Source: Actinomycetes bacterium (GTDB lineage Bacteria; Actinomycetota; Actinomycetes; Mycobacteriales; Cryptosporangiaceae). From it: a DNA stretch of 64,000 nucleotides. Positions 61,278 to 64,000 of this stretch are shown here, one piece after another. The position numbers were made by a program, and so were the translations under genes. The notes under the pieces were generated by a model, which saw only the letters and a list, made by a program, of their open reading frames with translations, had not been told where the DNA came from and ran no database searches. Location: assembly GCA_025963185.1 (NCBI GenBank), contig JAOPVE010000472.1:1-64000 (forward strand), in the 5' to 3' direction. Numbering within the stretch: the first letter of the stretch is position 1; the number at the start of each line of letters is the position of its first letter.

Positions 61278-62188
61278 TGCTGGCCATCGGGCTGTCGGCC
61301 CTGTTCACGGCGATCCTCGTGGTCAGCCTCAGCGTGTCGGCGGCGCGCGCCGGGCGGGCGGACGTGGCCCGCACGATGGCGCTCGCCGAGCGCCTGGTGC
61401 CCGCCGCGGGCGAACCGGCGGACCGCTCCTTCACCGACCGGATCATCGTCCCGCTCACCGCCAGGCTCGGCGGCCTCGGGCGCGCGCTCACCCCGTCCGG
61501 AGCGGTGGCCCGGCTGCGCCGTCAGCTCGACTACGCGGGCAACCCGGTCGACTGGACGGCCGAGCGGGTGGTCCGGATCAAGGGAGTCGCCCTCGTCATG
61601 CTGGGCGCCGGCGCCGGACTGTTCGCGAGCGTCTACACGGGACCGCCCCGGGTGGCGCTCGCCGTGGCCGGCGGCGCGGTCTTCGGCTTCTTCCTGCCCG
61701 ACCTGCTCGTCTACAACAACGGGCTCAAGCGCCAGGAGTCGATCAAGCGGACCCTCCCGGACGTGCTCGACATGCTCACGGTCTGCGTCGAGGCCGGACT
61801 CGGGTTCGACGCGGCCACGGCCCAGGTGGCGCGCAACAGCCGTGGTCCGCTGGCGGGGGAGTTCACCCGGATCCTGCGGGAGATGCAGATCGGCAAGTCC
61901 CGCGCCGAGGCCCTGCGCAGCCTCGGCGAGCGGACCACGGTCCCCGAGCTGCGCAGCTTCTCCTCGGCGATCGTGCAGGCCTCCGAGCTGGGGATCCCGG
62001 TCGCCAAGGTGCTCCGCGAGCAGGCCAAGGAGATGCGGATCAAGCGCCGCCAGCACGCCGAGGAACTGGCCCAGAAGGTCCCGATCAAGATCCTGTTCCC
62101 GATGCTCTTCTGCCAGTTCCCGGCCCTGTTCGTGGTGATCATGGGCCCAGGCGTCCTCCGCATGGTCCACATGTTCTCCGCCAGCTGA
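61277..62188 (+). CDS. tadC: Tad pilus platform protein TadC
   Basis: A 303-residue membrane protein, partner of TadB. It has an N-terminal helix, two helices near residues 100-140, the T2SSF domain (DVLDMLTVCVEAGLGFDAATAQVARNS, EFTRILREMQIGKSRAEALRSLGERT), and a C-terminal helix FPALFVVIMGPGVLRMV. The start ATG shares its A with the tadB stop. It ends the operon: no TadE/TadF minor pilins or TadV peptidase follow. Confidence 0.92.
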   Translation: MLAIGLSALFTAILVVSLSVSAARAGRADVARTMALAERLVPAAGEPADRSFTDRIIVPLTARLGGLGRALTPSGAVARLRRQLDYAGNPVDWTAERVVRIKGVALVMLGAGAGLFASVYTGPPRVALAVAGGAVFGFFLPDLLVYNNGLKRQESIKRTLPDVLDMLTVCVEAGLGFDAATAQVARNSRGPLAGEFTRILREMQIGKSRAEALRSLGERTTVPELRSFSSAIVQASELGIPVAKVLREQAKEMRIKRRQHAEELAQKVPIKILFPMLFCQFPALFVVIMGPGVLRMVHMFSAS

Positions 62189-62201
62189 GACGCTCGGTCC
62201 C

Positions 62202-62441
62202 ATGCGCTCGATCACGGTCCAGCTCGACGCCGAGGCACAAGCCGCGCTGGCCACCCTCACCGCCGACGGCACGAGCCAATCCGCCGCAATTCGGGAGGCG
62301 ATTCTGGACGCCTACGACTGCAAGCGCAGCGCTCAACCTCGGACCGAGACCGCGCCCCTGGCAGCCGACCCGGAGGACCAGGCGGAGGCCCGCGCCGTAC
62401 TTGCAGAGCTGGACTCGCCGCCCCTTCGCGAAGTGCGGTAA
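62202..62441 (+). CDS. ribbon-helix-helix (antitoxin-like) protein
   Basis: A 79-residue protein whose first 45 residues form an RHH DNA-binding fold (ITVQLDAEAQAALATLTADGTSQSAAIREAILDAY), as in VapB/CopG-type antitoxins. The acidic C-terminal tail would normally bind a toxin, but no toxin gene follows: the next gene is a convergent XRE regulator. Its last residues (Glu-Val-Arg) and stop come from palindromic repeat copy E, so the repeat may have replaced the original 3' end. Possibly an orphan antitoxin or a plain regulator. Confidence 0.75.
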   Translation: MRSITVQLDAEAQAALATLTADGTSQSAAIREAILDAYDCKRSAQPRTETAPLAADPEDQAEARAVLAELDSPPLREVR

Positions 62442-62479
62442 CCGCGGCCGGTCGGGACCGGCTCCAGTTACCGTACTTC
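62430..62479. repeat. 50-bp palindromic repeat, copy E
   Basis: Outer arms GAAGTGCGGTAAC and GTTACCGTACTTC (one G-T pair), inner arms GGCCGGTC and GACCGGCT. It lies between the convergent RHH and XRE genes and supplies the terminal Glu-Val-Arg codons and TAA stop to both. Confidence 0.9.
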
Positions 62480-62821
62480 GCCAGGGGTGCTCGGCAGCGG
62501 CGCCGTCGCTCGGCGGTTGGCGGTTGATGCGTGCCCCAACCGCACGATGAGCTCGGTGCCCAGCGCCGCCGCTAGCCGTTGCAGAACCGGAATCGTCGGC
62601 ACGGTGCCTCCTCCTTCGAAGCGGGCGACTGCGGACTGCGTCATACCGGACTCGCCGGCAAGCTGCGCCTGACTCCATCCGCGCTGTTCTCGGCGAGCAC
62701 GTACCGCGGCGCCGAGCTCGGAGGCGAGCCTGGCAGCGTCGTACGCCGCGGTGGCTCCGCTCTCGCCGAGACGCTGATCGCGCAGCTCGGACCAGCGTCC
62801 GTCGTCAGCCGTTCTCGCCAT
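62468..62821 (-). CDS. XRE-family transcriptional regulator
   Basis: A 117-residue DNA-binding protein. The helix-turn-helix is VRARREQRGWSQAQLAGESGMTQSAVARFEGGGTVPTIPVLQRLAAALG (about residues 40-90). The N-terminal helix DAARLASELGAAV resembles HigA-type antitoxins. No toxin partner is adjacent. An inverted repeat overlaps its start codon, so it probably represses itself. Its C-terminal Glu-Val-Arg and stop derive from repeat copy E. Confidence 0.85.
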   Translation of the reverse strand: MARTADDGRWSELRDQRLGESGATAAYDAARLASELGAAVRARREQRGWSQAQLAGESGMTQSAVARFEGGGTVPTIPVLQRLAAALGTELIVRLGHASTANRRATAPLPSTPGEVR

Positions 62822-62835
62822 AGCAACGATGCTAT
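62820..62835. promoter_or_regulatory. operator candidate over the XRE start codon
   Basis: ATAGCA-ACGA-TGCTAT, perfect 6-bp arms, covering the ATG of the XRE gene and the bases just upstream. Typical position for autorepression. Function inferred. Confidence 0.5.
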
Positions 62836-62858
62836 AGGGAGGGCGTCCGGTGGGTGGC

Positions 62859-63629
62859 TTAGCGGAAGGGGGAGTAGTCCGGGGGGCGCTTGGTGGTGAA
62901 GGCCTGGGCGCCCTCGATTGCCTCGGGCGTGTGGGAGAACAGGTCGAGGGCGTCGAAGGCCAGGTGGCTGACCCCGGCGAGGTGCTCGGTGTCGGCGTTG
63001 AACGAGTGCTTGAGGAAGCGCAGTGCGGTCGGGGACAGGCCGCTCATCCGCTCGCCCCAGGCCAGCGCGGTCGCCATCAGCTGATCCGCCGGGACGACGG
63101 CGTTGACCAGTCCCCAGCGCTCGGCGGTCTCGGCGTCGAACTGCTCGACGAGGAACCAGATCTGGCGGGCGCGCTTCTCCCCGACGATCCGGGCGAGGTA
63201 GGCGGTGCCGAAGCCGGCGTCGAAGGATCCGACCCGGGGCCCGGTCTGGCCGAAGGTGGCGTGCTCGGCGGCCACCGTGAGATCGCACAGCACGTGCAGC
63301 ACGTGCCCGCCGCCGATCGCGGCCCCGTTCACGGCGGCGATGACCGGCTTGGGGACGTCCCTGATCAGCCGGTGCAGGTCCTGGATCGCCGCGCTGTCCA
63401 GCCCGCCGGTCTCGGCGCGCTCCTTGACATCCCCGCCGGCGCAGAAGGCCTTGTCCCCGGATCCGGTGAGGACGACCGCGCCGACCTCCCGCGCGGCCCA
63501 GGCGGCCCGGAACGCCTCGGTGAGCTCACCGACCGTGTGGGCGCGGAAGGCGTTGCGGCGCTCCGGACGGTCGATGGTGATGACGGCGACGGATCCGCTG
63601 ACCTGGTACTGCACATCGGTGAGTTCCAC
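62859..63629 (-). CDS. MenB/BadI-like crotonase (enoyl-CoA hydratase superfamily)
   Basis: A 256-residue crotonase-fold enzyme. Its motifs match the DHNA-CoA synthase branch more than common hydratases: ITIDRPERRNAFRAHTV, GSGDKAFCAGGDVK, AAIGGGHVLHVLCDLTVAAEHA, FGQTGPRVGSFDAGFGTAYLARIVG and the ending FTTKRPPDYSPF. MenB itself, or the related ring-opening hydrolase BadI, are the main candidates; no other men gene is nearby. The GTG at 63629 is preferred because it keeps a 25-bp gap to the divergent RidA gene and has a TAACGT box 7 nt upstream; the ATG at 63668 would overlap that gene. Confidence 0.82.
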   Translation of the reverse strand: MELTDVQYQVSGSVAVITIDRPERRNAFRAHTVGELTEAFRAAWAAREVGAVVLTGSGDKAFCAGGDVKERAETGGLDSAAIQDLHRLIRDVPKPVIAAVNGAAIGGGHVLHVLCDLTVAAEHATFGQTGPRVGSFDAGFGTAYLARIVGEKRARQIWFLVEQFDAETAERWGLVNAVVPADQLMATALAWGERMSGLSPTALRFLKHSFNADTEHLAGVSHLAFDALDLFSHTPEAIEGAQAFTTKRPPDYSPFR

Positions 63630-63636
63630 CGCGCGC

Positions 63637-63646
63637 ACGTTAGCGT
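63637..63646. promoter_or_regulatory. overlapping divergent -10 boxes
   Basis: On the minus strand TAACGT (63642 to 63637) lies 7 nt before the crotonase GTG. On the plus strand TAGCGT (63641-63646) lies 8 nt before the RidA ATG. The two share two bases, so only one may be used at a time. Confidence 0.35.
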
Positions 63647-63654
63647 GTCCAAGC

Positions 63655-64000
63655 ATGCAGCGGATCAACCCCGCCGGGCTCCCCGAGCCCCGCGGCTACA
63701 GCCACGCCACGGTCGCGTCCGGGCGGTACGTGTTCCTCGCCGGGCAGACAGCGCAGGACAGCGCGGGGGTGGTCGCGGGCACCCTCGCCGAGCAGTTCGG
63801 CCGGTCGCTGGCGAACCTGCTGACCGCGCTCGCCGCGGCCGGGGGCAGCACGGCCGACCTCGCCAGCCTGACGATCTACGTCACCGACATCGTGTCCTAC
63901 CGGGAACAGGGATCGCTGCTCGGCGAGATCTGGCGGCGGCTCGCCGGGGTCGACTACCCGGCGATGGCCGTGGTCGAGGTGAGCGCCCTGTGGGATCCGT
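63655..64000 (+). CDS. RidA (YjgF/UK114) family protein, 3' truncated by the window
   Basis: The first 115 residues of an enamine/imine deaminase-family protein: NPAGLPEPRGYSHATVASG, YVFLAGQTAQDSAG, then LAEQFGRSLANLLTALAAAGGSTADLASLTIYVTDI and YPAMAVVEVSAL. The frame runs off the window before the usual end. The conserved Arg of catalytic RidA near the C-terminus would fall in the missing part. ATG 63655 is the first start. Divergent from the MenB-like gene. A role in hydrolysing an enamine intermediate of aryl-CoA breakdown is possible but unproven. Confidence 0.87.
   Translation, partial: MQRINPAGLPEPRGYSHATVASGRYVFLAGQTAQDSAGVVAGTLAEQFGRSLANLLTALAAAGGSTADLASLTIYVTDIVSYREQGSLLGEIWRRLAGVDYPAMAVVEVSALWDP

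Noticed and set aside
1-64000. tRNA genes, insertion sequences, integrases or phage genes
   Set aside because: None seen on reading; no T-loop-like GGTTCGA...CC context with a cloverleaf and no transposase motifs.

Overview
The window is about 64 kb of chromosomal DNA from a high-GC actinomycete. The evidence is very GC-rich codon use, many GTG starts with 4-bp start/stop overlaps, the actinobacterial gene order dacB - zinc metalloprotease - tilS - hpt - ftsH - folE - folP - folB - folK - DUF3180, a stand-alone second-type nuoD, and a SigE-family sigma factor. Genus cannot be read from the sequence. I saw no tRNA, rRNA, CRISPR array, insertion sequence or phage.

Layout. (1) 0-9.9 kb: housekeeping block for cell wall, tRNA modification, purine salvage, FtsH proteolysis and folate synthesis. 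(2) 10-15.4 kb: an orphan permease-like membrane protein and an OpuC-type compatible-solute ABC system whose binding protein looks circularly permuted. (3) 15.4-20.6 kb: IclR regulator and hutH-hutU-hutI for histidine breakdown. (4) 20.6-33.6 kb: a 777-residue Tyr/Ser/Pro-rich disordered membrane protein, NuoD, an APC permease, MalQ, a MarR / multicopper-oxidase unit, Ung, a Tat-exported peptidoglycan amidase and a VOC protein. (5) 33.7-37.4 kb: a three-gene aryl-CoA operon (PaaK-like ligase, 62-residue protein, fused FAD monooxygenase / old-yellow-enzyme). (6) 37.4-47.0 kb: two related PAS histidine kinases, one with a degenerate ATP-binding domain beside a divergent response regulator, plus a phosphotransferase, a pentapeptide-repeat protein, a secreted glycosidase and a sigma factor with its partner. 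(7) 47.1-55.2 kb: a SipW-type signal peptidase, a TasA/camelysin-like secreted protein and a divergent 2,245-residue protein with four DUF2341-LamG modules. (8) 55.6-62.2 kb: a compact Tad/Flp pilus operon whose TadB carries an N-terminal von Willebrand A domain. (9) 62.2-64 kb: an RHH protein, an XRE regulator, a MenB-like crotonase and a truncated RidA gene.

Most notable signals. Regions 7 and 8 together look like a 15-kb surface-structure island: a SipW/TasA-type matrix system with a giant modular secreted protein beside a minimal Tad pilus. A 50-bp imperfect palindrome with constant 13-3-8-2-8-3-13 architecture occurs five times, four of them between convergent genes. Each outer arm reads Glu-Val-Arg-stop, and four flanking genes end inside it, so it acts as a stop-codon donor and probably a two-way terminator. 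The aryl-CoA operon and the MenB-like/RidA pair at the right edge could be two halves of one anthraniloyl-CoA or salicylyl-CoA pathway. Several genes appear leaderless, with a TANNNT box 6-8 nt before the start codon, including a divergent pair whose start codons are 2 bp apart.
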